Virus record (IMG/VR): IMGVR_UViG_3300036980_000028
Location: 1 to 32,015 of that record
DNA from: a virus
DNA: 32,015 bases
Strand: one strand, 5' to 3'
Notes under the pieces: model-generated
Databases searched by the model: none
Seen by the model: the letters and a program-made list of their open reading frames with translations, nothing else
What the model was told of the DNA's origin: nothing
Position numbers and translations under genes: made by a program
Shown: piece after piece, positions 7,340 to 14,195 of the stretch
Layout of the letters: every line of letters begins with the position of its first letter
Position numbering within the stretch: the first letter of the stretch is position 1

Positions 7340-7725
7340 TGAAAGCCCTTATATCCCCTAAAGAGAATAATAGGATTCTAGAAGTTAATAATAATGACTT
7401 TCCTGTAGCTTATCCTCTATTTTGGGTAGAGTGCCCTGATATTTGTAATACTAATTGGATATATACAGCAACTGGGGAATTTAAAGCTCCTATTATAAAA
7501 GAAGTAAATACCTTATCTTTACTAGAAAAACTTGAAAGTATTAGACAAACAAGAGGTGATTTACTTAAAGGATCTGACTGGACACAGTTAATTGATGTTC
7601 AAAAAAATAAGTCTGAAGAATGGAAACACTCCTGGCAAAACTATAGAAGTCAATTAAGAGATTTACTTAGTGATCCCTATCTAAATGTAGATGATCCTAT
7701 TTATCCATTAAGACCTGATGAATGA
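7339..7725 (+). CDS. Tail-fibre assembly chaperone-like protein
   Basis: A 128-residue protein directly after the fibre. The C-terminal half, RQTRGDLLKGSDWTQLIDV then WQNYRSQLRDL, matches the phage tail assembly chaperone (Phage_tail_APC) pattern RxxLLxxSDWTQLxD...W..YRxxLRDL. The N-terminal half (KALISPKENNRILEVNNNDFP, FWVECPD) is closely similar to the protein encoded at 8147-8548. GTG 7339 is the start: it overlaps the fibre stop as TAGTG, and no nearer ATG keeps the conserved N-terminus. It probably helps fold or trimerise the fibre. The 3' end overlaps the next start as ATGA. Confidence 0.7.
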   Translation: MKALISPKENNRILEVNNNDFPVAYPLFWVECPDICNTNWIYTATGEFKAPIIKEVNTLSLLEKLESIRQTRGDLLKGSDWTQLIDVQKNKSEEWKHSWQNYRSQLRDLLSDPYLNVDDPIYPLRPDE

Positions 7726-8141
7726 TTATTGCTAAAGTACCTATAGTAGAGGAACAAAAAAAAGTATTTGATAGTTTAAAAATTTTTAAGGTTTCTTCTG
7801 TTAAAGTAGTTGTTGGATATTATGACACAGATTTAAATAAATTTATAGGCGGAGTATATTTACAAGAGGATTATCCTAATAACTTAGTTATGGAATACTA
7901 TACAAATAAATACTCTTTAATCAAAGCAATACGAGACTCTTTTATAGAATTATTTAAATATAAAACAGTATTAACAGCAAAGATACATAAATCTAATTTT
8001 AAGTCTTTAAAAATTGGTAGAATCATGGGATTTAGAACAGTTTATAAAGACAATGAATATTTTTACGTCGAGTTTAGAAAAGAATATTGGAAGTTTAAAG
8101 ATAAGTTTCCACTATTTTATGAAAATAATATAGGATTATAA
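7722..8141 (+). CDS. Possible GNAT-fold protein among fibre genes
   Basis: A 139-residue protein. KVVVGYYDTDLNKFIGGVYL looks like the opening strands of an acetyltransferase fold. The later stretch TAKIHKSNFKSLKIGRIMGF resembles the N-xx-S-xK-xxxx-x-GF segment seen near the end of GNAT enzymes. The acetyl-CoA-binding Q/RxxGxG/A loop is not evident, so it may be a catalytically dead fold. It overlaps the chaperone gene by four bases (ATGA), so expression is coupled. It is more Lys/Phe/Tyr-rich and AT-rich than its neighbours. It could modify a tail fibre or be structural, as with T7 gp13-like proteins. The function is not established. Confidence 0.4.
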   Translation: MIIAKVPIVEEQKKVFDSLKIFKVSSVKVVVGYYDTDLNKFIGGVYLQEDYPNNLVMEYYTNKYSLIKAIRDSFIELFKYKTVLTAKIHKSNFKSLKIGRIMGFRTVYKDNEYFYVEFRKEYWKFKDKFPLFYENNIGL

Positions 8142-8146
8142 ACAAT

Positions 8147-8548
8147 ATGAAAAAAGCACTTATTTACCCTAAAGATAACTTTAGAATTATTGAAGTATCC
8201 AATAAAGAGTTCCCTATTTCTCCTGAGTTTTTCTGGGTAGATTGTCCTGATGCAGTAGAAGCAGACTGGGAATACTCTAACACAGGATTTACTGCGCCAG
8301 TAGCTCCAGCTGATGATAGGTCTGAATGGGAGGTTACTATGAGACAAGCTCGTCTTGCTCTACTCCAGGCCAATCTATTAAAATCGGTTCAAACTACCAT
8401 TAAAGGTAGTTCAGAGGCTTATCAGATTGAATGGGAATACTCCTCTGTAGTAAGGCGTGACTCACCATTAGTTTCAACAGTAGCATCTTACTTAGGTCTA
8501 ACACAGACTGAGGTAGATAATTTATTTATTATTGCATCATCTTTATAA
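8147..8548 (+). CDS. Second chaperone-like protein with shared N-terminal domain
   Basis: A 133-residue protein. Residues 1-47 (KKALIYPKDNFRIIEVSNKEFP, FFWVDCPD, NTGFTAP) align with the N-terminus of the protein at 7339-7725. The remainder differs: MRQARLALLQANLLKSVQTTI, then a helical end with LGLTQTEVDNLFIIASSL. R-x-ARLALL is a common start of phage fibre-associated helical domains. I infer a second assembly or accessory protein made by domain shuffling. No strong ribosome binding site is visible before ATG 8147, which follows the previous stop by five bases, so it may rely on coupling. Confidence 0.55.
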   Translation: MKKALIYPKDNFRIIEVSNKEFPISPEFFWVDCPDAVEADWEYSNTGFTAPVAPADDRSEWEVTMRQARLALLQANLLKSVQTTIKGSSEAYQIEWEYSSVVRRDSPLVSTVASYLGLTQTEVDNLFIIASSL

Positions 8549-8561
8549 AAGGAGTTTTAAA

Positions 8562-8741
8562 ATGAAAGTTTTATTCGCAGTTGTATTATCTTTATTCTTA
8601 GTTGGTTGTGATGACAAGGATGATAATGATTCTGGTGGTGGTGGTGTTGTTCCTCCAAAATGTGCCCCAGGTGAAGTATATGGCATGGGCGGTTGTCAAA
8701 ACCCTAATGGCAACACTTTGCCAATAGGAACTACTCCATAA
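8562..8741 (+). CDS. Small lipoprotein
   Basis: A 59-residue protein with a lipoprotein signal: MKVLFAVVLSLFLVGC, the lipobox being LVGC with Cys16 as the lipidated residue. The mature part is DDKDDNDSGGGG then VVPPKCAPGEVYGMGGCQNP, with two further cysteines that may pair. Asp follows the lipidated Cys, which in Enterobacteria favours retention in the inner membrane. AAAAGGAG at 8547-8554 fixes ATG 8562; an in-frame TTG at 8532 would spoil the signal. It opens the lysis cassette. It could be a lysis helper or a superinfection-exclusion lipoprotein. It is not the usual o-spanin, because a better one is nested at 9962. Confidence 0.7.
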   Translation: MKVLFAVVLSLFLVGCDDKDDNDSGGGGVVPPKCAPGEVYGMGGCQNPNGNTLPIGTTP

Positions 8742-8778
8742 AAATGTATTTCAACCACAATAATAATAAAGGATTATA

Positions 8779-9051
8779 GTGAACAGAGAAGAACACACAT
8801 TAGTGTACATGGTTACTATCGGTGCTTTAGTAGGGCTGGGGCAGTTGCTTGCTTCACAAGAAGTCTTAACTAAGCGCATAGTAATAGGTCGTATGCTATC
8901 CAGCGCAGGGCTAGGAGCTGCTGCGGGTGCGATATTGACATTCATACCTCAATTACCATTTGCGGCACAACTAGGGCTGGCGGCGGCAATGGCAAGTCTA
9001 GGAACAAGTGGACTAGAAAGACTGTTCCAAAAATGGATAAACAAAGCATGA
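8779..9051 (+). CDS. Holin, LydA-like
   Basis: A 90-residue membrane protein with three hydrophobic stretches (residues about 8-26, 38-57, 60-80). The sequence VTIGALVGLGQLLASQEVLT, then RIVIGRMLSSAGLGAAAG and LAAAMASLGTSGLERL, is the hallmark of LydA-type phage holins, which form inner-membrane holes that release or activate the endolysin. The start is GTG 8779 after AAAGGA at 8768-8773; no alternative ATG keeps the conserved N-terminus. The stop overlaps the endolysin start as ATGA. GC-rich codons mark it as part of the lysis block that differs in composition from the core. Confidence 0.85.
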   Translation: MNREEHTLVYMVTIGALVGLGQLLASQEVLTKRIVIGRMLSSAGLGAAAGAILTFIPQLPFAAQLGLAAAMASLGTSGLERLFQKWINKA

Positions 9052-9443
9052 AACTGACTTTAAGACGCAAGCATGGCACAGTTGGATATACACAAGGGAA
9101 GCTATACATTGACCATATTTTCTTTTGTGATACATTAGAAGACCAAGAGCGCGAAGTAAAGATTGATGGTGTGACTGCTATCAAAACAGGGGAATATCGT
9201 GTTATTATAGACATGAGCACACGTTTTAAGCGTAGACTGCCATTGCTATTAGATGTGCCTAATTTCACAGGCGTAAGGATACACGCTGGCAATACAGCAA
9301 AGGATACTGAAGGTTGTATTTTAGTAGGCAAGTTTATAGCAGAGGGCTATGTTGGCAACTCAAGAGTTACTTTTAACACGTTGTTTACTATTTTAGACAA
9401 AGCTATTAAAAGTGGTAGTGGCATTTCAATTCAAATTACTTAA
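9048..9443 (+). CDS. DUF5675 protein, likely endolysin
   Basis: A 131-residue protein that reads LTLRRKHGTVGYTQGKLY, FCDTLEDQERE, TAIKTGEYRV and then VRIHAGNTAKDTEGCILVG. This matches the DUF5675 family, whose IHxGN..DTxGC motif (His79 and Cys90 here) looks like a catalytic pair, resembling the L,D-transpeptidase HxGC arrangement. Its place between a holin and spanins makes it the probable cell-wall-degrading endolysin; the activity is inferred. I choose ATG 9048, which overlaps the holin stop as ATGA and starts at the conserved strand; ATG 9033 would add five residues. No signal peptide is seen, so release depends on the holin. Confidence 0.7.
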   Translation: MKLTLRRKHGTVGYTQGKLYIDHIFFCDTLEDQEREVKIDGVTAIKTGEYRVIIDMSTRFKRRLPLLLDVPNFTGVRIHAGNTAKDTEGCILVGKFIAEGYVGNSRVTFNTLFTILDKAIKSGSGISIQIT

Positions 9444-9454
9444 GGAGATTTACA

Positions 9455-9691
9455 ATGGATTTCAAGAAAATTTTAGGATTATGTTTGGGCGCTGGAATGG
9501 GCTGGTTAGGCACGGCAATTCGCGTAGCTTTAGCTGGCGTGGCAGGATATTTTATCAATAAAGGCTGGATTGATTCAACCGCTGGAGCTGATTTAGTAGA
9601 AAAAACCGTTGGCATTATACTGGTTGTTTTAGCAAGTTTGGGTTCATACCTAAACTCAGATGTTCAGTTAAATAAAACACCGCCAAAATAA
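9455..9691 (+). CDS. Second small holin-like membrane protein
   Basis: A 78-residue protein with two predicted membrane segments (about residues 17-35 and 50-68) separated by NKGWIDSTAGADLVEKT. The pattern 'AxxGxxGyxxxKGWIDsxxAxxlxxxxxxxxxxxxSxxN' is known from small phage holin-like proteins that often lie beside the endolysin. AAGGAG at 9442-9447 gives a strong binding site. It overlaps the i-spanin start as TAATG. With a LydA-type holin also present, it may be an antiholin, a second holin or a pinholin-like regulator; the sequence does not decide. Confidence 0.65.
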   Translation: MDFKKILGLCLGAGMGWLGTAIRVALAGVAGYFINKGWIDSTAGADLVEKTVGIILVVLASLGSYLNSDVQLNKTPPK

Positions 9692-10197
9692 TGTTCGCAG
9701 GGCTTCTAGCACGCGGTATTATGTACGCACTGATAGTTGGGGCTTGCTATATGTATATTGCGAGCCTACAGAGCCGCATTACGCGTGCAGAGGGCAAGTA
9801 TGCCGCTTTAGTTACTGATGTTGAGATTAAGACAGCGATTAGAGAGGCAGAGAACAAGCTCAAGTTGGCGCAAGCGCACTTAGAAGCCGAGAAAACTAAG
9901 TTGGGGCATCTTGCTTTAACGACTGCGCTACTGGTTGATTTAAAGAAAGAGAAGGCAAAAAATGAAAATTTTGAGGTTACTATTGATTATCTCAATTCTG
10001 AGCGCGACATCTTGCGTAACGAAATCGCCAACATTGACCTTAGATTGCCCGAAGGGGGTATCTGCCCCAGCGACCCTGCCGCAAGTGGGCGAAACAGTTA
10101 CGCAACCCTTGTTAGAGCCTGCCAACTAACGACTATCGACTACAACGCCTTGCGTGAAGCCTTTGATACCAACTGCAAACTGACAGGTTGTGAATGA
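9691..10197 (+). CDS. i-spanin (Rz-like)
   Basis: A 168-residue protein with one N-terminal membrane segment (about residues 5-24), a long coiled coil (about 25-110; RITRAEGKYAALVTDVEIK, then AHLEAEKTK) and a soluble C-terminal part with ACQLTTIDYNALREAFDT and CKLTGCE. This is the architecture of an inner-membrane spanin that spans the periplasm and, with its o-spanin, fuses the two membranes at the end of lysis. The ending (ITTIDYNALxxxxDxxC) resembles known Rz-like phage proteins. The o-spanin is encoded inside it in the +1 frame. Its stop overlaps the next start in ATGATGA. Confidence 0.8.
   Translation: MFAGLLARGIMYALIVGACYMYIASLQSRITRAEGKYAALVTDVEIKTAIREAENKLKLAQAHLEAEKTKLGHLALTTALLVDLKKEKAKNENFEVTIDYLNSERDILRNEIANIDLRLPEGGICPSDPAASGRNSYATLVRACQLTTIDYNALREAFDTNCKLTGCE
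9962..10129 (+). CDS. o-spanin lipoprotein (Rz1-like), nested
   Basis: A 55-residue ORF lies wholly inside the i-spanin gene in the +1 frame. It starts MKILRLLLIISILSATSC, a lipoprotein signal with lipobox ATSC and Cys18 as lipid site, followed by a short mature region with several prolines (KSPTLTLDCPKG, SAPATLPQVG, TQPLLEPAN). Nested Rz/Rz1 pairs are well known from lambda. The size, signal and location match an outer-membrane o-spanin that pairs with the i-spanin C-terminus. AAGG at 9952-9955 is a plausible binding site. The ATSC box is slightly weak, since Leu at position -3 is replaced by Ala. Confidence 0.8.
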   Translation: MKILRLLLIISILSATSCVTKSPTLTLDCPKGVSAPATLPQVGETVTQPLLEPAN

Positions 10198-10667
10198 TGA
10201 ATAGAATTTTACATTACTCAATTTTTATGCTAATCATGATTTTTGTGTGGGCGCTTTTATTGCCACCAGCCAAAGCCGCAACTATTTGGACACAGCAACC
10301 TGATGAATATCATTGGTATAAGTCTGGCACAACAAATAAGTATTTATCCACTTCTTTTGTTGATATTCCCACAAACTATATCAAGCAAGATGGTATTTAT
10401 ATTAAATGCACATCAACAGGTGGGGCTAACAAATACTGGCAACAAGGCTATGACTGCTATGGTAAGCAAATTGCACCACAGCCACCTATTGTGACTTACT
10501 GCGATGCAAAGTTTGTTTGCCATGAGAATTGGGGATGGATTGTAGATTTAACACAATTAAAAGCTGATGGTTGCAATCACGTTAAAATCACCAAAGAATT
10601 AGCTTTATTCTATAGTGGTCAACGCGCAACAAGTAGTGGTATAGTTTGCCCAACATGGACAAATTGA
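10194..10667 (+). CDS. Secreted cysteine-rich protein of unknown function
   Basis: A 157-residue protein. It has a signal peptide (basic MMNRILHYS, hydrophobic stretch to ALLLPPAKA) with likely cleavage after AKAA. The mature part has six cysteines (YIKCTST, YDCYGK, YCDAKFVC, DGCNHV, IVCPTW), enough for three disulfides, and many Trp/Tyr. It starts in the ATGATGA overlap with the i-spanin and ends directly before the terminase ATG, so it is co-expressed with the lysis genes. I do not recognise the family. A periplasmic lysis regulator or exclusion factor are possibilities suggested only by location. Confidence 0.7.
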   Translation: MMNRILHYSIFMLIMIFVWALLLPPAKAATIWTQQPDEYHWYKSGTTNKYLSTSFVDIPTNYIKQDGIYIKCTSTGGANKYWQQGYDCYGKQIAPQPPIVTYCDAKFVCHENWGWIVDLTQLKADGCNHVKITKELALFYSGQRATSSGIVCPTWTN

Positions 10668-12200
10668 ATGCAAGATAAAATACAAGCAATTAGAGAATCA
10701 GCCGAAGCAGACCTAACTGTATTTATTAAGCTAGTAGCCCCTCATTTACTTCTTGGATCTATACATAGAGAAGTAATTGAGTGGTGGGCTAGGTCTGATG
10801 CTAAGAATAACCAGTTACTCTTACTCCCGCGAGGGCATCTAAAGAGTAAACTAGTTGCTTATAAAGCAGCTTGGTGGATCACTAAACATCCAGATACTAC
10901 TATTTTGTATGTATCTGCTACAGCAGACTTAGCTGAGAAGCAGTTATATGCAATTAAACAAATTATAGATAGTCCTATATATCGTAGATATTGGCCTGAT
11001 ATGATTCATCCTGAAGAGGGTAAGAGAGAGAAGTGGGCTGTAAGTGAGATTTCAGTAGATCACCCTAAACGTAAACTTGAGGGAATCAGGGATGCCACAT
11101 GTAAAGCTGTTGGTCTTACAAGTAATGCCACAGGTTTCCATGCTGATATTGTAGCTCTTGATGATATTGTAGTTCCTGGGAATGCTTATACAGAAGAAGG
11201 ACGAGATAAAGTATCTGCGGCTTATAGTCAATTAGCTTCTATTGAAAATCCAGGAGCCCATGAATGGGTTGTTGGTACTAGGTATCATCCTAAAGATATA
11301 TATAATACTATGGTTCAGATGAGAGAGTCTATCTATGGTAATGATGGAGAGTTAGAGTCAGAAGAAGAAGTATATGAATTATTTCAACGAGTAGTTGAGA
11401 CTAATAATGAATTCTTATGGCCTAAGCAAGCAAGACCTGATGGAAAAACATTTGGGTTTGATAACAAAGAGTTAGCTAGAATTAAAGCTAAATATGTAGA
11501 TTCAACTCAGTTTTATGCTCAGTATTATAATAATCCTAATAGTATTGAGAATTCTAGAATTGATCCTACTAAGTTTCAATACTATGAAAGAAACCTTCTT
11601 GTAAATAAAGAAGGTGATTGGTATATAAAAGATAGGAAGTTAAACATATATGCAGCAATTGACTTTGCTTTCTCTTTACGTAAGCTAGCTGACTTTACAG
11701 CTTTAGTAACTATAGGTGTTGACCATCTAGGTAACTTTTATATATTAGAGATAGATAGGTTTAAAACTGATAGGATTGTAGAGTACTTTAATCATATCTT
11801 AACTGCTCAACAGAAATGGGGCTTTAGGAAGATTAGAGCTGAGGTAACTGTAGCACAACAAACTATTGTTAAAGAGCTTAAAGAGAGTTATATTAAACCT
11901 AATGGAGTTCCACTATCAATAGATGAATTTAGACCTACTAGAGGTTTAGGTGATAAAGAAGAACGTATTAGTGCTGTACTAGAACCTAAGTATGATAACT
12001 TACAGATCTGGCATTATCGTGGAGGTAACTGTCAATCATTAGAAGAAGAGTTAATAATGCAGCATCCTCCACATGATGATATTAAAGACGCTCTAGCCAG
12101 TGCTATATCAATTGCAACTATCCCTAAACAAAGAGTGAATCCTTATGGTTTAGGAAGTAATATAGTTACCCATTCACGTTTTGGTGGAATAAGTTTTTAA
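10668..12200 (+). CDS. Terminase large subunit (T7 maturase B-like)
   Basis: A 510-residue DNA packaging motor. The ATPase half shows Walker A LLLLPRGHLKSK (residues 50-61) and Walker B DIVALDD (160-166). The nuclease half shows the first acidic motif AAIDFAFS (Asp332) and a late HDDIKDALASA (residues 469-479) that fits the metal-binding site. It pulls DNA into the head through the portal and cuts the concatemer. Length and motif order suit the T7-like group. The start ATG 10668 follows the previous stop with no gap. Codons return to the AT-rich core type here. The presumed small subunit lies at the far left end of the window. Confidence 0.93.
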   Translation: MQDKIQAIRESAEADLTVFIKLVAPHLLLGSIHREVIEWWARSDAKNNQLLLLPRGHLKSKLVAYKAAWWITKHPDTTILYVSATADLAEKQLYAIKQIIDSPIYRRYWPDMIHPEEGKREKWAVSEISVDHPKRKLEGIRDATCKAVGLTSNATGFHADIVALDDIVVPGNAYTEEGRDKVSAAYSQLASIENPGAHEWVVGTRYHPKDIYNTMVQMRESIYGNDGELESEEEVYELFQRVVETNNEFLWPKQARPDGKTFGFDNKELARIKAKYVDSTQFYAQYYNNPNSIENSRIDPTKFQYYERNLLVNKEGDWYIKDRKLNIYAAIDFAFSLRKLADFTALVTIGVDHLGNFYILEIDRFKTDRIVEYFNHILTAQQKWGFRKIRAEVTVAQQTIVKELKESYIKPNGVPLSIDEFRPTRGLGDKEERISAVLEPKYDNLQIWHYRGGNCQSLEEELIMQHPPHDDIKDALASAISIATIPKQRVNPYGLGSNIVTHSRFGGISF

Positions 12201-12209
12201 GGAAAATAT

Positions 12210-13931
12210 ATGGCAGGTAAAGTAGCCCAGATACAACAAATTATTAATAGGGAATCTCTTGCTAGTTCTTTATCAGGATTATATGATAATTGGCGTAGGC
12301 AACGCTCTGTTAAAGAGGCAGAATGGAGAGAATTACGTAACTATCTCTTTGCCACTGATACAACTAAAACAACTAATAGTAAACTTCCTTGGAAGAATAA
12401 GACTACTCTACCTAAGCTTACTCAAATTAGAGATAACTTACATGCTAATTATATGGATGCTTTATTTCCAAATGATAACTGGCTTAAATGGGAAGGGTAT
12501 AACTTAGAATCAGTTACAGCCAAAAAGCGTGTAGCTATTGAAGCTTATATGAAATCTAAACTAAAAGAGTCAGGGTTTAGAGAAACAATCTCAGCATTAG
12601 TTTATGATTATATTGACTATGGTAATGTTTTTGGTGAGATTACTTTTATAAATAAAGTAAGAACAGATCCAATATCAGGAGAAGAGAACCTAATTTATCG
12701 TGGTCCTAAACTAGAACGTGTCTCACCTTTTGATATAGTATTTAATCCTACAGCAATATGTTTTGCTGATAGCCCTAAGTTTACCCGTTATGTTAAGGCA
12801 GTAGGAGAACTTAAAAAAGATATTTCTAATCGTCCTGATCTTAATTATGAAGAGGTTGCTTTTAAAAAGGCAATAGAAACTCGTCGTAGTTTATCTGCCT
12901 TCCGTATGGAAGATGTTAATAAGTCAGAGGGATTTATAGTAGATGGTTTTGGTTCTTTACAAGAAGGTGATGTATATGATGAGGTTAAAGATGTTCTACT
13001 AGAGAATCGTATTGTAACTATCATTGATAGAAGCTATATTATTCGTAATATTGAGAACCCATCATGGTCAGGAAAAGATACTAAACATCATGTAGGTTGG
13101 AGAAATAGACCAGATAATCTTTATGCTATGGGTCCACTAGATAATCTAGTTGGCTTACAGTATCGTGTAGACCACTTAGAGAATCTTAAAGCTGATGCTT
13201 TAGACATGACTATCCATCCTCCTATTGTAATCCAAGGGGATGTAGAACCCTTTACTTGGGCTCCAGAGGCTACTATTCATATACCTGAAGATGGTAATGT
13301 TTCTGTTCTTCCTCCTAATAGTGCTGCTTTTCAAGTTAATAATGAAATTGGTACTCTATTAATGATAATGGAAGAAATGGCAGGGGCTCCAAGAGAAGCT
13401 ATGGGAATACGTAGCCCAGGTGAAAAGACTGCCTTTGAAGTACAACAATTACAAAATGCAGCAGGTAGAATATTCCAACATAAGGTAAATAAATTTGAGA
13501 TTGAGTTTATAGAACCTATAGTTAATGCTATGTTAGAATGTGCTCGTCGTAATATTGATGTAGCAGAGTTAGCTAAGATCATGGACAATGACCTAGGAGT
13601 AACTGATTTCTTATCTATTACTAAAGAAGATATTACAGCTAAGGGTAAATTACGTCCTATAGGAGCTCGTCACTATGCAGCTAGAGCACAACTGGTTCAA
13701 AATATGATGGGTATATTTAATAGTCCTATTGGACAAGTTATTGCTCCTCATGTTTCTAGTAAACGTCTTGCTAATATGGTTGAAGAGTATATGGGTTTTG
13801 AGCAATTTGATTTCATCCAAGATAATGTTGCTATCTTTGAGCAGGCTGAAAGTCAACGTTTAGTTAATCAAGCTCAAATGGATATACAAAATCAATCTAA
13901 TACTCCATTAGAAGAAGATATAGTTCAATAA
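12210..13931 (+). CDS. Portal protein (head-tail connector, T7-like)
   Basis: A 573-residue protein. It opens with a helical region containing WRRQRSVKEAEWRELRNYLF, then WKNKTTLPKLTQIRDNLHANY and WLKWEG. Further on, MGPLDNLVGLQYRVDHLENL and EMAGAPREAMGIRSPGEKTAFEVQ resemble the core and crown-facing parts of podovirus 'head-to-tail connector' portals; GIRxPGEKTAFEVQ is particularly characteristic. It forms the dodecameric ring for packaging and DNA exit. A GGAAAA site precedes ATG 12210, ten bases after the terminase stop. The gene ends just before the promoter at 13936. Confidence 0.9.
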   Translation: MAGKVAQIQQIINRESLASSLSGLYDNWRRQRSVKEAEWRELRNYLFATDTTKTTNSKLPWKNKTTLPKLTQIRDNLHANYMDALFPNDNWLKWEGYNLESVTAKKRVAIEAYMKSKLKESGFRETISALVYDYIDYGNVFGEITFINKVRTDPISGEENLIYRGPKLERVSPFDIVFNPTAICFADSPKFTRYVKAVGELKKDISNRPDLNYEEVAFKKAIETRRSLSAFRMEDVNKSEGFIVDGFGSLQEGDVYDEVKDVLLENRIVTIIDRSYIIRNIENPSWSGKDTKHHVGWRNRPDNLYAMGPLDNLVGLQYRVDHLENLKADALDMTIHPPIVIQGDVEPFTWAPEATIHIPEDGNVSVLPPNSAAFQVNNEIGTLLMIMEEMAGAPREAMGIRSPGEKTAFEVQQLQNAAGRIFQHKVNKFEIEFIEPIVNAMLECARRNIDVAELAKIMDNDLGVTDFLSITKEDITAKGKLRPIGARHYAARAQLVQNMMGIFNSPIGQVIAPHVSSKRLANMVEEYMGFEQFDFIQDNVAIFEQAESQRLVNQAQMDIQNQSNTPLEEDIVQ

Positions 13932-13935
13932 TCAC

Positions 13936-13964
13936 TTGACAAATATGAAAAAGTATGTTATAAT
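13936..13964 (+). promoter_or_regulatory. Perfect consensus sigma-70 promoter with extended -10
   Basis: TTGACA at 13936-13941 and TATAAT at 13959-13964 are separated by exactly 17 bases, and TGT at 13956-13958 makes a TGn extended -10. The first base seven positions after the -10 is 13971, the ATG of the next gene. It lies in the 39-base gap after the portal stop and would drive the small ORF, scaffold and capsid genes with host polymerase. No second match of this quality was found in the window. Confidence 0.9.
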
Positions 13965-13970
13965 TGTTTT

Positions 13971-14195
13971 ATGGATTTAAAATCAGAAAAGGCTAAAGCC
14001 TTAACAAAACATGAAGTGTTTCTAGAATTAAGAGAATATATTAAAGAACAAATTGATTTATCTCAAAGAAAAACACTTGATGAAAAAAGTTTTGAACTAC
14101 CTAGTTGGAGTGAATATCAGGCATTTCAACTAGGCTTTCAAAAAGCACTATCTAAACTTAGTAACTTAATTCCTGACCAAGGAGCATTAGATTGA
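13971..14195 (+). CDS. Small protein upstream of scaffold, 74 aa (leaderless?)
   Basis: A 74-residue, mostly helical, charged protein: KAKALTKHEVFLELREYIKE, then DLSQRKTLDEKSFELPSWSE and FQLGFQKALSKLSNLI. I do not recognise a named family, though a small acidic/basic helical protein between portal and scaffold is common in T7-like phages. There is no Shine-Dalgarno sequence before ATG 13971, and the promoter's expected transcription start coincides with the ATG, so the mRNA may be leaderless. The 3' end carries AAGGAG at 14179-14184, the binding site for the scaffold, which it overlaps. Confidence 0.65.
   Translation: MDLKSEKAKALTKHEVFLELREYIKEQIDLSQRKTLDEKSFELPSWSEYQAFQLGFQKALSKLSNLIPDQGALD

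Noticed and set aside
8532-8561. TTG start upstream of the lipoprotein
   Set aside because: It would place ten residues before the signal peptide and lies ahead of the AAAAGGAG site that fits ATG 8562.
9940-10125. - strand frame opposite the spanins
   Set aside because: Antisense to two well-supported spanin frames and without initiation signals.
10243-10494. 83-codon + strand frame inside the secreted protein gene
   Set aside because: No signal, motif or binding site, and it does not match the coupling seen at gene edges; the overlapping frame has a clear signal peptide and cysteine pattern.
12259-12507. 82-codon + strand frame inside the portal gene
   Set aside because: No start signal or gene context; the portal frame is clear and covers it.
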